A stretch of DNA of 64,000 nt. Origin: Streptomyces achromogenes. GTDB lineage: Bacteria; Actinomycetota; Actinomycetes; Streptomycetales; Streptomycetaceae. The stretch spans positions 5,642,001 to 5,706,000 of the forward strand of contig NZ_JAUSYH010000001.1 in assembly GCF_030816715.1 (NCBI RefSeq), given 5' to 3'. The notes beneath the pieces were generated by a model. The model was not told where the DNA came from and did no database searches. It worked only from the letters and a program-made list of their open reading frames with translations. Made by a program: the position numbers and the translations under genes. Shown in pieces: positions 31,094 to 39,967 of the stretch (the first letter of the stretch is position 1; each line of letters starts with the position of its first letter).

Positions 31094-33544
31094 TTGAGTC
31101 GTGAAACTGACAGTCCGTCCTCCGGGCCCAACGGGCGCGGCGGAGCCGCATACCCCTCGGGTACGCCGCCGTACGGCACCCCCGTGGTGTCCGACGGCGC
31201 TGCGGACGCGGGCCGTTCGGCCGCGCAGCCGGAGGAACGCAAGACCGAGACCACGCTGACCACCCGGATCCGTATCAACATCCCGGGATCGCGGCCCATT
31301 CCGCCGGTCGTCGTGCGTACCCCCGTCGCCGACGCCGAGAGCGCGGGCGACGACAGCAGTCCGGGCGGCAGGGCCGACACCGGCGTCGACGCGCAGCAGA
31401 CGGCCGCCATGGGCGCCGTCGGCTCGACCTCGTCCGACACCGGCTCGTTCGAGCTGCCCGGCGACCCCGCGTCCGGCGCCGAGGACAAGACGAGCGACTG
31501 GTTCGCGCCACGCAAGTCCGCGCCGGGCAAGCCCGCTCAGGGCGGCGGCGGCACCAACGGAGCCGGTCTGCCGGGCGGTTCGGCCGCCGGGGCCGACGCT
31601 TCCGCGAACGCCCCCGCAGCCGCAGGCCCGAACCCCGGTGCCGGTGCCGCTGCGCCCGGCGGCGCGCGGCCCGGCGCGGGGCGTCCCGGCGGGGTGGTCG
31701 GCTCCATGAGCGTGCCGGGCGGCGCCCGTTCCGGCGGCACCAACGGCGCGGGGCTCTCCGGTGCGACCGGCGGTCCCGTCGCTCCGGGACACGGCGGCGG
31801 CACGGGTTCCTTCGACGTGACCGAGGCGCTGGCCGCCGGTCCGCTCGGCAACGGCCCGCGCACGGGCCAGGGCCGGACGCAGGGCCAGGGTCAGGGCCAG
31901 GGACAGCCGCAGGGCAAGGCGCAGGGCCCGGGGCAGGGGCCGGCGCAGGGGCCGGCGCAGGGCGGCGCCGAGTCGCGCCGTGACGACCTGCCGTACTTCT
32001 CCGGCACCGGCCAGAACGGTCTCCCGGCCCCGACCGGCGTGAACGGCGCCGGCGGTCAGGCCGGCCTCCCGGCCGGACCCGGCGGGCCCGGCGGCCCCTA
32101 CGACTTCAACGGCCCCGACGGACCGGGCGGTCCCGACGGCAGGGGCGGTCCCGCGGGCCCGACCGGCGGCCCGGTCACCGGCGACGGGCCGATCGTGCCC
32201 CCGATGCACTCCGGCGCCCCCGGCGCGCCGTCCGGCCCCGGTGGTCCCGGCGGACCGCGTTCCGCCGCCCCCGGCGTGGGAGTCGGCGTCGGAACCGGCG
32301 CCGGAACCGGCCGGCTCCCCGGCGGCGGCCTGAGCGACGACACCGCCATCCTCACCCCGCAGAAGCCCGCCCCGGCCCCGGCCCCGGGCGGGTACGGCGG
32401 CCGTCCGGCCGACAACGTCTCCGGGCACACCGTCACCAGCGGCATCCCCGTCGTGCCCGCCGGCGGCGGTCCGGGCGGATCGGGAGCCCCCTTCACGGGC
32501 GGCGCGCCGTCCGAGGGGCCGCTGCCGCACACCCCGCCCAAGGGTCCGGGGCAGGGTGCGCAGAGCACGTCCGCCGGCGACGCCAAGAAGAAGAAAAAGA
32601 AGAAGGGCCGCAGCAAACTCCCGCTGCTGGGCGGCCTGGTGGTCGTGGCGGGCGTCGGCGTCTACGGCGCGGGCCTGCTGATGAACCACTCCGACGTGCC
32701 CAAGGGCACCACCGTGCTCGGCGTCGACATCGGCGGCGGCACCCGCGACGACGCCGTCAAGAAGCTCGACGAGGCGTTCGACAAGCGGGCCGCGCAGGCG
32801 CTGAAGCTGTCCGTCGGCGGCGACACCGTCACCCTCAAGCCGGACCAGGCGGGCCTGCAGTTCGACATGCAGGCCACCGTCGACGACGCCGCGACGAGCG
32901 ACTACAACCCGGTCTCCGTGATCGGCTCGCTGTTCGGGCAGCACCGTGAGGTCGAGCCCGTGATGCCGGTGGACGAGGAGAAGCTCCAGGCGGCCCTGAA
33001 GACCGCCGCGGGCGGCTCCGGCTCGGCCCAGGACGGCACCATCAAGTTCACGTCGGGCAAGGCCGTTCCCGTCTACGGCAAGGCGGGCAAGGGCATCGAC
33101 GCGGCCAAGGCCGAGTCGGCGGTGGTGGACGCCTACCGCAGCCAGGTGGAGACCGGCACCGCCGCCGCGGTCACGGTGCCGACCACCACCAGGCAGCCGA
33201 CCGTCTCGAACGCCGAGGTCGACCGCATGATGAAGGCGTTCGCCGAACCGGCCATGTCCGGCAAGGTCACCGTGCAGACCGACGCGGCGCACGCCGTCCC
33301 GATGAGTCCGAAGAACTCGCTGTGGAAGTTCCTCGGCGTCAAGGCCATCGACGGCAAGCTGGTGGAGAGCTACGACAAGGCCGCGCTGAAGGAGCTCTAC
33401 GGCGGCGCGTTCGACGGCGTGCTGATCACCCGCGGCACCGGCCAGAAGACGCCGGTCACCGTGGAGGACGTGATCAGCGCCCTGCGCCCGGCCCTGATCA
33501 GCAGGACGGACCGCGTCGGGATCATCGACACCGACCCCAGCTGA
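31094..33544 (+). CDS. Membrane-anchored protein with long disordered cytosolic arm and PG_binding_4/YoaR-like domains
   Basis: An 816-residue protein starting at TTG 31094 after GGAGAA. Residues 1 to about 495 are low complexity: Gly/Pro/Ala/Gln-rich, with QGQGQGQGQPQG repeats and collagen-like GPGGP stretches, ending in a run of eight lysines. One membrane helix follows (about residues 508-528, LLGGLVVVAGVGVYGAGLL). The outside part starts with VPKGTTVLGVDIGGGTRDDA, typical of the putative peptidoglycan-binding domain of VanW/YoaR proteins, and seems to hold two such units. No VanW catalytic-type C-terminus is seen. It likely links the cell wall to a cytosolic partner. Confidence 0.75.
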   Translation: MSRETDSPSSGPNGRGGAAYPSGTPPYGTPVVSDGAADAGRSAAQPEERKTETTLTTRIRINIPGSRPIPPVVVRTPVADAESAGDDSSPGGRADTGVDAQQTAAMGAVGSTSSDTGSFELPGDPASGAEDKTSDWFAPRKSAPGKPAQGGGGTNGAGLPGGSAAGADASANAPAAAGPNPGAGAAAPGGARPGAGRPGGVVGSMSVPGGARSGGTNGAGLSGATGGPVAPGHGGGTGSFDVTEALAAGPLGNGPRTGQGRTQGQGQGQGQPQGKAQGPGQGPAQGPAQGGAESRRDDLPYFSGTGQNGLPAPTGVNGAGGQAGLPAGPGGPGGPYDFNGPDGPGGPDGRGGPAGPTGGPVTGDGPIVPPMHSGAPGAPSGPGGPGGPRSAAPGVGVGVGTGAGTGRLPGGGLSDDTAILTPQKPAPAPAPGGYGGRPADNVSGHTVTSGIPVVPAGGGPGGSGAPFTGGAPSEGPLPHTPPKGPGQGAQSTSAGDAKKKKKKKGRSKLPLLGGLVVVAGVGVYGAGLLMNHSDVPKGTTVLGVDIGGGTRDDAVKKLDEAFDKRAAQALKLSVGGDTVTLKPDQAGLQFDMQATVDDAATSDYNPVSVIGSLFGQHREVEPVMPVDEEKLQAALKTAAGGSGSAQDGTIKFTSGKAVPVYGKAGKGIDAAKAESAVVDAYRSQVETGTAAAVTVPTTTRQPTVSNAEVDRMMKAFAEPAMSGKVTVQTDAAHAVPMSPKNSLWKFLGVKAIDGKLVESYDKAALKELYGGAFDGVLITRGTGQKTPVTVEDVISALRPALISRTDRVGIIDTDPS

Positions 33545-33576
33545 CGCGCGTCCGGCGTTCGACCGGCGTTCGACCC

Positions 33577-33608
33577 GGGTGGCGCATGACATCTGTCATG
33601 CGCCACCC
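33577..33608. promoter_or_regulatory. 15-bp perfect inverted repeat with TGACA-TC-TGTCA core
   Basis: GGGTGGCGCATGACA (33577-33591) and TGTCATGCGCCACCC (33594-33608) flank only TC. It lies 51 bp upstream of the exporter ATPase start and 32 bp after the preceding stop. The near-zero loop makes an RNA terminator unlikely and a dimer-binding operator likely. The LuxR-type response regulator encoded in the same operon (36546) is the obvious candidate ligand. Confidence 0.6.
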
Positions 33609-33659
33609 CGGACGTCCGACACTGCCGCCCGGTGGGCCCGCCCGGTGACGATTGCCGTC

Positions 33660-34598
33660 ATGACGACGCAGACAGCACCGGTGGTCGGATTCGACCGGGT
33701 GACCAAGAGCTTCGGCGACGTGCGGGCCGTGGACGGCCTGACGCTCGACCTCCGGCCGGGGGAGACCGTGGCGCTCCTCGGCCCCAACGGCGCCGGCAAG
33801 TCCACCTCCCTCGACCTGCTGCTCGGCCTCAAACACCCCGACAGCGGCGCCGTCCGGCTCTTCGGCGCCACCCCGCGCGAGGCGATCGTCGCCGGGCGGG
33901 TCGGCGCGATGCTGCAGAGCGGCGGCCTGATGGACGAGGTGACGGTCGCCGAGCTGGTCGGCCTCGCCTGCCGGCTGCACCCCAAGCCGTACCGGCCCGC
34001 CGACGTGCTGGCTCGCGCCGGCGTCGCCCAGATCGCCGACCGCAAGGTCGACAAGCTCTCCGGCGGCCAGGCCCAGCGGGTGCGGTTCGCCCTCGCCACG
34101 GCCGGCGACAGCGATCTCATCGTCCTGGACGAGCCCACCACCGGCATGGACGTCACCACCCGGCAGGCGTTCTGGGCCACCATGCGCGAACAGGCGGACC
34201 AGGGCCGCACGGTCCTGTTCGCCACCCACTACCTCGAAGAGGCCGACGCCATCGCCGACCGGGTGCTGGTCCTGCACCGGGGCCGGCTGCTCGCCGACGG
34301 CACGGCGGCCGAGATCAAGGCGAAGGCCGGCGCCCGCCGCATCGCCTTCGACCTGGAGGGCGAGATAGACGAGGCGGCCCTGCGCGCCCTGCCGTTCCTC
34401 ACCTCGCTGACCGTGTCCCACAGCGGCTCCGCCGCCGGGTCCGGCCGGACCGTGCGCATCCAGTCCGCCGACGCCGACGCCACCGTCCACGCGGTGTACG
34501 GACTCGGCCTCTACCCGCACAACCTCGAAGTCGCAGGGCTCGGCCTGGAACAGGCCTTCGTCGCCCTCACCACCGCCGAGGAGGCGAAGACCCGGTGA
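33660..34598 (+). CDS. ABC exporter ATP-binding protein (DrrA/NatA type)
   Basis: A 312-residue ATPase. Walker A is GPNGAGKST, the signature is LSGGQAQRVR, Walker B is LIVLDEPTTGMD and the H-loop is ATHYLEEAD, all typical of ABC-2 exporters. The C-terminal 90 residues form the usual helper domain. I start at ATG 33660; an in-frame ATG 81 bp upstream lies inside the inverted repeat and is unlikely. It overlaps the permease start by 4 nt (GTGA). First gene of a four-gene transporter/two-component operon. Confidence 0.9.
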   Translation: MTTQTAPVVGFDRVTKSFGDVRAVDGLTLDLRPGETVALLGPNGAGKSTSLDLLLGLKHPDSGAVRLFGATPREAIVAGRVGAMLQSGGLMDEVTVAELVGLACRLHPKPYRPADVLARAGVAQIADRKVDKLSGGQAQRVRFALATAGDSDLIVLDEPTTGMDVTTRQAFWATMREQADQGRTVLFATHYLEEADAIADRVLVLHRGRLLADGTAAEIKAKAGARRIAFDLEGEIDEAALRALPFLTSLTVSHSGSAAGSGRTVRIQSADADATVHAVYGLGLYPHNLEVAGLGLEQAFVALTTAEEAKTR

Positions 34599-35335
34599 AC
34601 GGCCTGATCAAGCTGGAACTCACCCGCGCCCTGCGCAACCGCAAGTTCCTGTTCTTCTCGGTGATCTACCCCTCCGTGCTGTTCCTGCTGATCGCGGGCA
34701 GCTCCGACAGCAAGGAGAAGATCGACGGCACGGGCCTCACGCTGCCGACGTACATGATGGTCTCGATGGCATCCTTCGGCGCCCTCACGGCCGTCCTGAT
34801 GGGCAACAGCGAGCGCATCGCCAAGGAACGGCAGAGCGGCTGGGTGCGGCAGCTGCGGCTGACCACCCTCCCGGGACGCGGCTACGTCCTCGCCAAGACC
34901 GCGAGCGCCGCCGTGGTCAGCCTGCCCTCCATCGTCGTCGTCTTCGCCGTCGCCGCGGTCGTGAAGGACGTACGGCTGGACGCCTGGCAGTGGGCCGCGC
35001 TCACCGGCGCGATCTGGGCCGGCAGCCTCGTCTTCGCCGCCCTGGGCGTGGCGATCGGCTACCTCGCGACCGGGGACGCCGTCCGCCCCATCACGATGAT
35101 CACCTACTTCGGCCTGTCGATCCTCGGCGGTCTGTGGATGCCCACGACGACCTTCCCGGGCTGGCTGCAGGACATCGCCAGGTGGGTGCCGACCCACGCG
35201 TACGCTGCCCTGGGGCAGGCGATCGAACAGAACCGGGCCCCGCATGCCGAGGACATCGTGATCCTGGCCGTCTTCTTCGCCCTGTTCACGGGCGGCGCGG
35301 CCTGGCTGTACCGGAAGGACACCCTGAAGGCGTGA
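34595..35335 (+). CDS. ABC-2 type exporter permease
   Basis: A 246-residue membrane protein with six helices and the ABC-2 family pattern: an N-terminal amphipathic segment (ELTRALRNRKFLFFS), a central ERQSGWVRQLRLTTLPGRGY coupling region and a C-terminal LGGLWMPTTTFPGWLQ loop before the last helix. GTG 34595 overlaps the ATPase stop. It pairs with the ATPase as a half-size exporter. The substrate is unknown; homologous DesKR-linked systems often respond to membrane-active compounds or lipid state. Confidence 0.9.
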   Translation: MNGLIKLELTRALRNRKFLFFSVIYPSVLFLLIAGSSDSKEKIDGTGLTLPTYMMVSMASFGALTAVLMGNSERIAKERQSGWVRQLRLTTLPGRGYVLAKTASAAVVSLPSIVVVFAVAAVVKDVRLDAWQWAALTGAIWAGSLVFAALGVAIGYLATGDAVRPITMITYFGLSILGGLWMPTTTFPGWLQDIARWVPTHAYAALGQAIEQNRAPHAEDIVILAVFFALFTGGAAWLYRKDTLKA

Positions 35336-35340
35336 GCGCC

Positions 35341-36549
35341 ATGACGGACGACCCGCGATACCGGGACGGCCTGGAGGACATCGAGGGCAACCGGATCCTG
35401 CCGGGCGGGCCCGCCCGCAACCGGCGGGAACTGTGGCGGCGCAAGCTGCTCTGGATCGGGGTCTGGCTGGTCTTCCTCAGCTCGCCCGTGCACGACCTGG
35501 TCTCCGGGCAGCACACCACGTCCGGCACGGCGGCAGGCTGGCTCGGACTCGCGGTGTTCGTCGCGCTCTACCTCGCGCTGCTGTTCCGGAACATGGGGGA
35601 CACGCCCTACCCGGCGAAGGTCGTCCACTCCCTCATCGGGTCCATGGCCGTGCTGGCCACCGTCCTCTCCCTGACCCTCGGCTCCGCCTGGCTCGGCCTG
35701 TACTGCTACGTCTCCGTCGCCTGCGGAAGCGTGCTGCCGATGCGGCAGGCGCTCTGGGCGATCCCGGGCACGGGAGCCGTGCTCCTCCTCGTCGGGCTGC
35801 GCACCGCCGAGGAGGAGGCCCTGAACCTGCTCCTGCTGGTTCTGCTCATCGGTTTCGCGATGACGGGCGTGAGCCAACTCGTCCGCACTACGATCGAGTT
35901 GCGCAAGGCGCGGGCGACGGTCGCCCAACTGGCCGCGAACGAGGAGCGGTTGCGTCTGGCGAGGGACCTGCACGACCTGCTGGGACACTCGCTGTCCCTG
36001 ATCACGCTCAAGAGCGAGCTGGCCGGCCGGATGCTCCCCGACCACCCCGACAAGGCGGCCCGGCAGGTCGCCGACATCGAACAGGTCAGCCGGCAGGCCC
36101 TGGTCGACGTCCGCGAGGCGGTCACCGGCTACCGCCGCCCCCGGCTGGCCGCCGAACTCGCCGGTGCGCAGGTCGCGTTGACGGCGGCCGGCGTCATCGC
36201 CGGACTGCCCGCCGAACCGGACCTCGACGGCGTCCCCGAGGACAGCGAGGCCGCCCTCGCCTGGGCGCTGCGCGAGGCGATCACCAACGTCGTCCGGCAC
36301 AGCGGCGCCGACCGCTGCACGGTGGACGTCGTGCGCCGCCAGACCCTCGACGGCCCCGTCCTCGAACTCTCGGTCGAGGACGACGGGTCCGGCGGCTCCG
36401 GCAAGGGCCCCGGCAACGGCCTGACCGGCCTGACGGAGCGTCTGGAGAAGGCGGGCGGCGTGCTGGAGGCGGAGCGCCTCAAGCGCGGCTTCCGCCTGGT
36501 CGCCCGGGTCCCGGCGGGCGACGTGCCGGACGTAGGATCCCGCTCATGA
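35341..36549 (+). CDS. Sensor histidine kinase (NarL/DesK class, HisKA_3)
   Basis: A 402-residue kinase. After a basic N-terminus come about five to six membrane helices (residues 38-175) with very short loops, so sensing is probably within the membrane. A coiled linker (VRTTIELRKARATVAQLAANEERLR) leads to the phospho-acceptor His in ARDLHDLLGHSL. The N-box is REAITNVVRHSGA, with DDGSGGSGKGPGNGLTGL as the ATP lid. Start ATG 35341; an in-frame GTG at 35332 overlapping the permease stop by 4 nt is equally possible. It overlaps the regulator by 4 nt. Confidence 0.9.
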   Translation: MTDDPRYRDGLEDIEGNRILPGGPARNRRELWRRKLLWIGVWLVFLSSPVHDLVSGQHTTSGTAAGWLGLAVFVALYLALLFRNMGDTPYPAKVVHSLIGSMAVLATVLSLTLGSAWLGLYCYVSVACGSVLPMRQALWAIPGTGAVLLLVGLRTAEEEALNLLLLVLLIGFAMTGVSQLVRTTIELRKARATVAQLAANEERLRLARDLHDLLGHSLSLITLKSELAGRMLPDHPDKAARQVADIEQVSRQALVDVREAVTGYRRPRLAAELAGAQVALTAAGVIAGLPAEPDLDGVPEDSEAALAWALREAITNVVRHSGADRCTVDVVRRQTLDGPVLELSVEDDGSGGSGKGPGNGLTGLTERLEKAGGVLEAERLKRGFRLVARVPAGDVPDVGSRS

Positions 36550-37160
36550 GTGGCACGATCAAGGTTCTGCTGGCGGAGGACCAGTCGATGGTCCGCGAGG
36601 CCCTGGCGGCCCTGCTCGGCCTCGAGGACGACATCGAGGTGGTCGCCCAGGTGGCGCGCGGCGACGAGGTCCTCGCCGCCGCCCGCGCCCACGACGTCGA
36701 CGTCGCCCTCCTCGACATCGAGATGCCGGGCGCGACGGGCATCGAGGCGGCCGCACAACTCCACAAGGAACTCCCGGGGTTGAAGTTGGTCGTGCTGACG
36801 ACCTTCGGCCGCCCCGGCTATCTGCGCAGCGCCATGGAGGCCGGCGCCGACGCCTTCCTCGTCAAGGACGCGCCCGCGGCGCAACTCGCGGAAGCGGTGC
36901 GCAAGGTGCTGGCGGGCGAGCGGGTCATCGACCCCACGCTGGCGGCGGCGGCACTGGCGGGCGGCGCCAACCCGCTCACCGACCGGGAACGCGAGGTCCT
37001 GCGGGCGGCGGCCGACGGCTCGACCAACGCCGAACTGGCGGTGGCCCTGCACCTGTCCCAGGGAACGGTCCGCAACTACCTGTCGACGGCCATACAGAAA
37101 CTGGCGGTACGCAACCGCGCGGAAGCGGTGCGGATCGCACGGGAGAAGGGCTGGCTGTGA
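36546..37160 (+). CDS. LuxR/NarL-type response regulator
   Basis: A 204-residue two-domain regulator. The receiver has acidic residues E11/D12, the phospho-acceptor Asp57 in LLDIEMPG and the conserved Lys in LVKDAP. The GerE-type helix-turn-helix reads LTDREREVLRAAADG then LSQGTVRNYLSTAIQKL. ATG 36546 overlaps the kinase stop. As the last gene of the exporter operon it probably autoregulates through the inverted repeat at 33577-33608. Confidence 0.92.
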   Translation: MSGTIKVLLAEDQSMVREALAALLGLEDDIEVVAQVARGDEVLAAARAHDVDVALLDIEMPGATGIEAAAQLHKELPGLKLVVLTTFGRPGYLRSAMEAGADAFLVKDAPAAQLAEAVRKVLAGERVIDPTLAAAALAGGANPLTDREREVLRAAADGSTNAELAVALHLSQGTVRNYLSTAIQKLAVRNRAEAVRIAREKGWL

Positions 37161-37214
37161 CGAACGGGCCGCACGGCCGAGGTCGCGCCGTCCCACTCCG
37201 CCCCTGACACCGCG

Positions 37215-37480
37215 CCGACGCACTCTCCGGACGCGACCGCGACCCGCGCGCTCCCCGTAGTCGACCGCGGGCTCGCGCTCGCCCGGGCGTGACCGCGGCC
37301 GGCGCGTGCCATGAACGCGGCCGCGACCCGCGCGTTCCATGAACGCGACGCGACCCGCGCGTTCCCCGCACTCGGCCGTGGGCCGCGTGCTCCCCGGACC
37401 CGACCGCGGTCCGTACCCCCGGGCACGACCGCAGCCGCAACCCGCACTTGCCGGGGAGGCGACCGCGGCCCGGGTGCTCA
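37215..37480. repeat. Degenerate tandem repeats in convergent intergenic region
   Basis: Between the response regulator and the SirB1-like gene the sequence repeats variants of GACCGCGACCCGCGCGTTCC (for example near 37228, 37322 and 37349), with the pieces CATGAACGCG and CTCCCCG interspersed, in a period of about 30 nt. The repeats are imperfect, run head to tail and fill nearly the whole 317-bp gap 37161-37477. No hairpin terminator stands out. Confidence 0.6.
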
Positions 37481-38320
37481 GTTCAGCAGGGACCGGGCGG
37501 CGAACGCCTCGCCGCGTACCCGCTCCGCCGTGCCCTCGTCCACGACCTCCACCAGCCCCGCGTACTCCTCCAGCTCGGCGGCCCCGCCGAGGAAGTCCCC
37601 CCGGCGCACCAGCAACTGCCCGCGCTCGTACCGCAGCCGGGCCGGATGCGAGGGCACCGCCAGCGCCAGCTCCACGGCCCACAGGGCGACGTCCGACCGC
37701 TCGGGCCGGGCCGCGGCCCACGACCGGATGTTGTTCAGAATCCGCATCACCACGTCCAGCGGCTCCGCCGGCGTCAGCATCGACGGCTCCAGCGGCGCGC
37801 CCGTCGCACCGGTGACGAGCAGGTCGGCGTCCTCACCGGTCAGCAGCCGTCCCCCGTCGAAGGGGTCGACCAGCACCTGCCGCCCGATGTCCTCGGGCGG
37901 TCCGAAGCCCGCCACGAAATGCCCCGGCAGCGCCACCCCGTACACCGGCGCCCCGGCCCGCCGCGCCACCTCCACCCACACCACGGACAGCAGGATCGGC
38001 AGCCCCCGCCGCCGCACCAGCACCCGGTCCAGCAGCGACGAGTCCAGCCGGTCGTAGTCCGCCGCGGAACCGCGGAACCCGTACCGCTCGCCGAGCAGCT
38101 CCCGCAGCGCCTCCGCCCACGCCGCGGGCCCGCCGGGCCGGTACGGGACCTGCCCGGCCAGCCGGTCCAGCTCGATCTGCCCGGCGTCCAGACCGTCCTC
38201 GCCCCCGGCCGGGTCCGCCGCCGCTCCGACCAGCAGGCACAGCAACGCCAGATCGGGCCGCTCGGACCGCGCCTCGGCCGCGAACCGCTCCCGTACCTGC
38301 GCCCACTCGAATCCGCTCAC
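37478..38320 (-). CDS. SirB1/transglutaminase-like and TPR-containing protein
   Basis: A 280-residue protein of the SirB1 N-terminal type. The transglutaminase-like core has the RRRGLPILLSVVWVEVARRAG and GVALPGHFVAGF segments, in which the Cys of active transglutaminases is absent, and LVDPFDGGRLL. The C-terminal part is helical and TPR-like (SDVALWAVELALAVPSHPARLRYERG...). GTG 38320 overlaps the GNAT stop by 4 nt, so the two are translationally coupled. The molecular role is unknown in this lineage. Confidence 0.82.
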   Translation of the reverse strand: MSGFEWAQVRERFAAEARSERPDLALLCLLVGAAADPAGGEDGLDAGQIELDRLAGQVPYRPGGPAAWAEALRELLGERYGFRGSAADYDRLDSSLLDRVLVRRRGLPILLSVVWVEVARRAGAPVYGVALPGHFVAGFGPPEDIGRQVLVDPFDGGRLLTGEDADLLVTGATGAPLEPSMLTPAEPLDVVMRILNNIRSWAAARPERSDVALWAVELALAVPSHPARLRYERGQLLVRRGDFLGGAAELEEYAGLVEVVDEGTAERVRGEAFAARSLLN

Positions 38321-39396
38321 GACGCCTCCGACGACCGGCCGCGCGAGCGCTCCTCGGCCGGTTCTTCGGCCGGCTCCCGGTAGTGGTGGTACGCGTGGTG
38401 GGCCGCGAAGCCCAACCCGGCGTAGAGCGCCCGCGCTCCCGCGTTCTCCTCCTCCACCTGCAGCCAGGCCGCCGACGCACCCTCGTCGAGCGCCCGGCGG
38501 GCCAGCGCGGCCATCACCGTCGTGGCGAGTCCCCGGCGGCGGTGCGCCGGAGCCACCTCGACGGCGGCGAAGCCGGCCCAGCGGCCGTCCACGACACACC
38601 GTCCGATCGCGGCCGGGGCCCCGCCCTCCGGCGCGGGCACCGACGCGAACCACACCGACGGCCCTGCCCCGCTCCCGGCTTCGCCCGGGCGGGTGGAGCC
38701 CCCGGCCAGCACCCGCAGGGCCACCTCGCTCACCCCCTTGCGCCCGTAGCGCGCAAGCCACGCCTCGTCGGCAGCCCGGGACAGGACCACGCCCTCGGGC
38801 TCCGCCCGGTCGGCGACCGGCGCCAGGGCCCCGACCCACAGCTCCGCCGTCACCTCACGCACCCACCCGCGCCGCTCCAGCTCCGCGCAGAGCGGCTCCT
38901 CGGTCCCCTCGGCACCCGTCGCCGTCTGCACGTAGGCGGGCAGCCCGCGTGCGCCGTACCAGGCCCGTACGGCGTCCAGGACCGTGTCGAGGGGCATGCC
39001 GGGGTCGCCGAGCGGCAGCACCGAGTTGGCCCGGCGGGTGAACCCGGCGGCCGCCCGCAGCTCCCACGCGCCGAGCCGTGCGCTCTCCAGCGGCCGCCAG
39101 GCCCGCGCGGCGACGCCGGCCAGCTCCCGGTAGCCGGCGGCCGGCCCCCGGCGGCGGGCCGGAGCGGCGGGCACGACCTTCCCCGCGACCAGCGAGGACG
39201 CGTCAACACGGACGCTCTCCCCGCCCTTCCGTGTGATCGCGAGCACACCGTCGTCCCATGATGTGAGAACCCCGACCGTGTCGGTGAATTTCCCATCGGC
39301 GGCTCCAGCGGGGGTCAAGCACCGCACGGAGACGCGTTTTCCCACGTCAGCAGCGGTGATGCGGACCTCGAGACGTCCGGCGGCCGAGATTTCCAC
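38317..39396 (-). CDS. GNAT-family N-acetyltransferase with N-terminal SH3-like domain
   Basis: A 359-residue protein. Residues 1-60 (VRITAADVGKRVSVRCL...DTVGVLTSWDDGVLAI) look like a small beta-barrel. A middle domain with a degenerate acetyltransferase-like fold follows. The C-terminal GNAT domain has the acetyl-CoA loop VAPAHRRRGLATTVMAAL and the LYAGLGFAAHHAYHHYR end. Start GTG 39396 has AGGAGGGG about 11 bases upstream; an ATG 30 bp further upstream is an alternative. It is divergent from the ferredoxin gene across 141 bp. The substrate is unknown. Confidence 0.82.
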   Translation of the reverse strand: MEISAAGRLEVRITAADVGKRVSVRCLTPAGAADGKFTDTVGVLTSWDDGVLAITRKGGESVRVDASSLVAGKVVPAAPARRRGPAAGYRELAGVAARAWRPLESARLGAWELRAAAGFTRRANSVLPLGDPGMPLDTVLDAVRAWYGARGLPAYVQTATGAEGTEEPLCAELERRGWVREVTAELWVGALAPVADRAEPEGVVLSRAADEAWLARYGRKGVSEVALRVLAGGSTRPGEAGSGAGPSVWFASVPAPEGGAPAAIGRCVVDGRWAGFAAVEVAPAHRRRGLATTVMAALARRALDEGASAAWLQVEEENAGARALYAGLGFAAHHAYHHYREPAEEPAEERSRGRSSEAS

Positions 39397-39537
39397 AGGT
39401 CGGTTCACCCCTCCTGTTCGGATCATGCCCAAGAACGGAGATACTAGGTGGCGGGCATCGACGACGCCGCGCTCCCGCGCGCCAGGCGGCGGAGCCTGAG
39501 GAGGCCCGCCAGCGCCCAATCGAGGAGGAACGACAGC

Positions 39538-39858
39538 GTGACCTACGTCATCGCGCAGCCTTGTGTCGACGTCAAGGACAAGGCGTGCATCGAAGAGTGC
39601 CCGGTCGACTGCATCTACGAGGGCCAGCGGTCCTTGTACATCCACCCGGACGAATGCGTCGACTGCGGCGCCTGTGAGCCGGTCTGCCCGGTCGAGGCGA
39701 TCTTCTACGAGGACGACACTCCGGAGGAGTGGAAGGACTACTACAAGGCGAATGTCGAGTTCTTCGACGAGCTCGGCTCGCCCGGTGGCGCCAGCAAGCT
39801 GGGGCTGATCGAGCGCGACCACCCCTTCGTCGCCGCGCTGCCGCCGCAGGCCGAGTAG
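39538..39858 (+). CDS. fdxA: Seven-iron ferredoxin
   Basis: A 106-residue [3Fe-4S][4Fe-4S] ferredoxin of the actinobacterial FdxA/FdxC type. The N-terminal cysteines are in CVDVKDKACIEECPVDC and the second set is CVDCGACEPVCP, followed by the family's long acidic C-terminal tail. Start GTG 39538 follows GAGGAGGAAC. A strong stem-loop separates it from dapC, 109 bp downstream. The fdx-dapC adjacency is conserved in Actinobacteria (Rv1177-Rv1178 in M. tuberculosis, from memory). Confidence 0.95.
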   Translation: MTYVIAQPCVDVKDKACIEECPVDCIYEGQRSLYIHPDECVDCGACEPVCPVEAIFYEDDTPEEWKDYYKANVEFFDELGSPGGASKLGLIERDHPFVAALPPQAE

Positions 39859-39882
39859 TCCGCAGCGGCCCGCAACCGTGCC

Positions 39883-39934
39883 GCCTCGGTCCCGTACGGC
39901 CTGATCAGGTCTGATCGCCGTACGGGGCCGAGGC
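39883..39934 (+). terminator. Stem-loop between ferredoxin and dapC
   Basis: GCCTCGGTCCCGTACGGC (39883-39900) pairs with GCCGTACGGGGCCGAGGC (39917-39934), 18 bp with one G-T wobble. The 16-nt loop contains TGATC twice. It is followed by GTTTGC. Confidence 0.8.
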
Positions 39935-39967
39935 GTTTGCCGTACGTACGAAAGTGAGCCAGTCACC

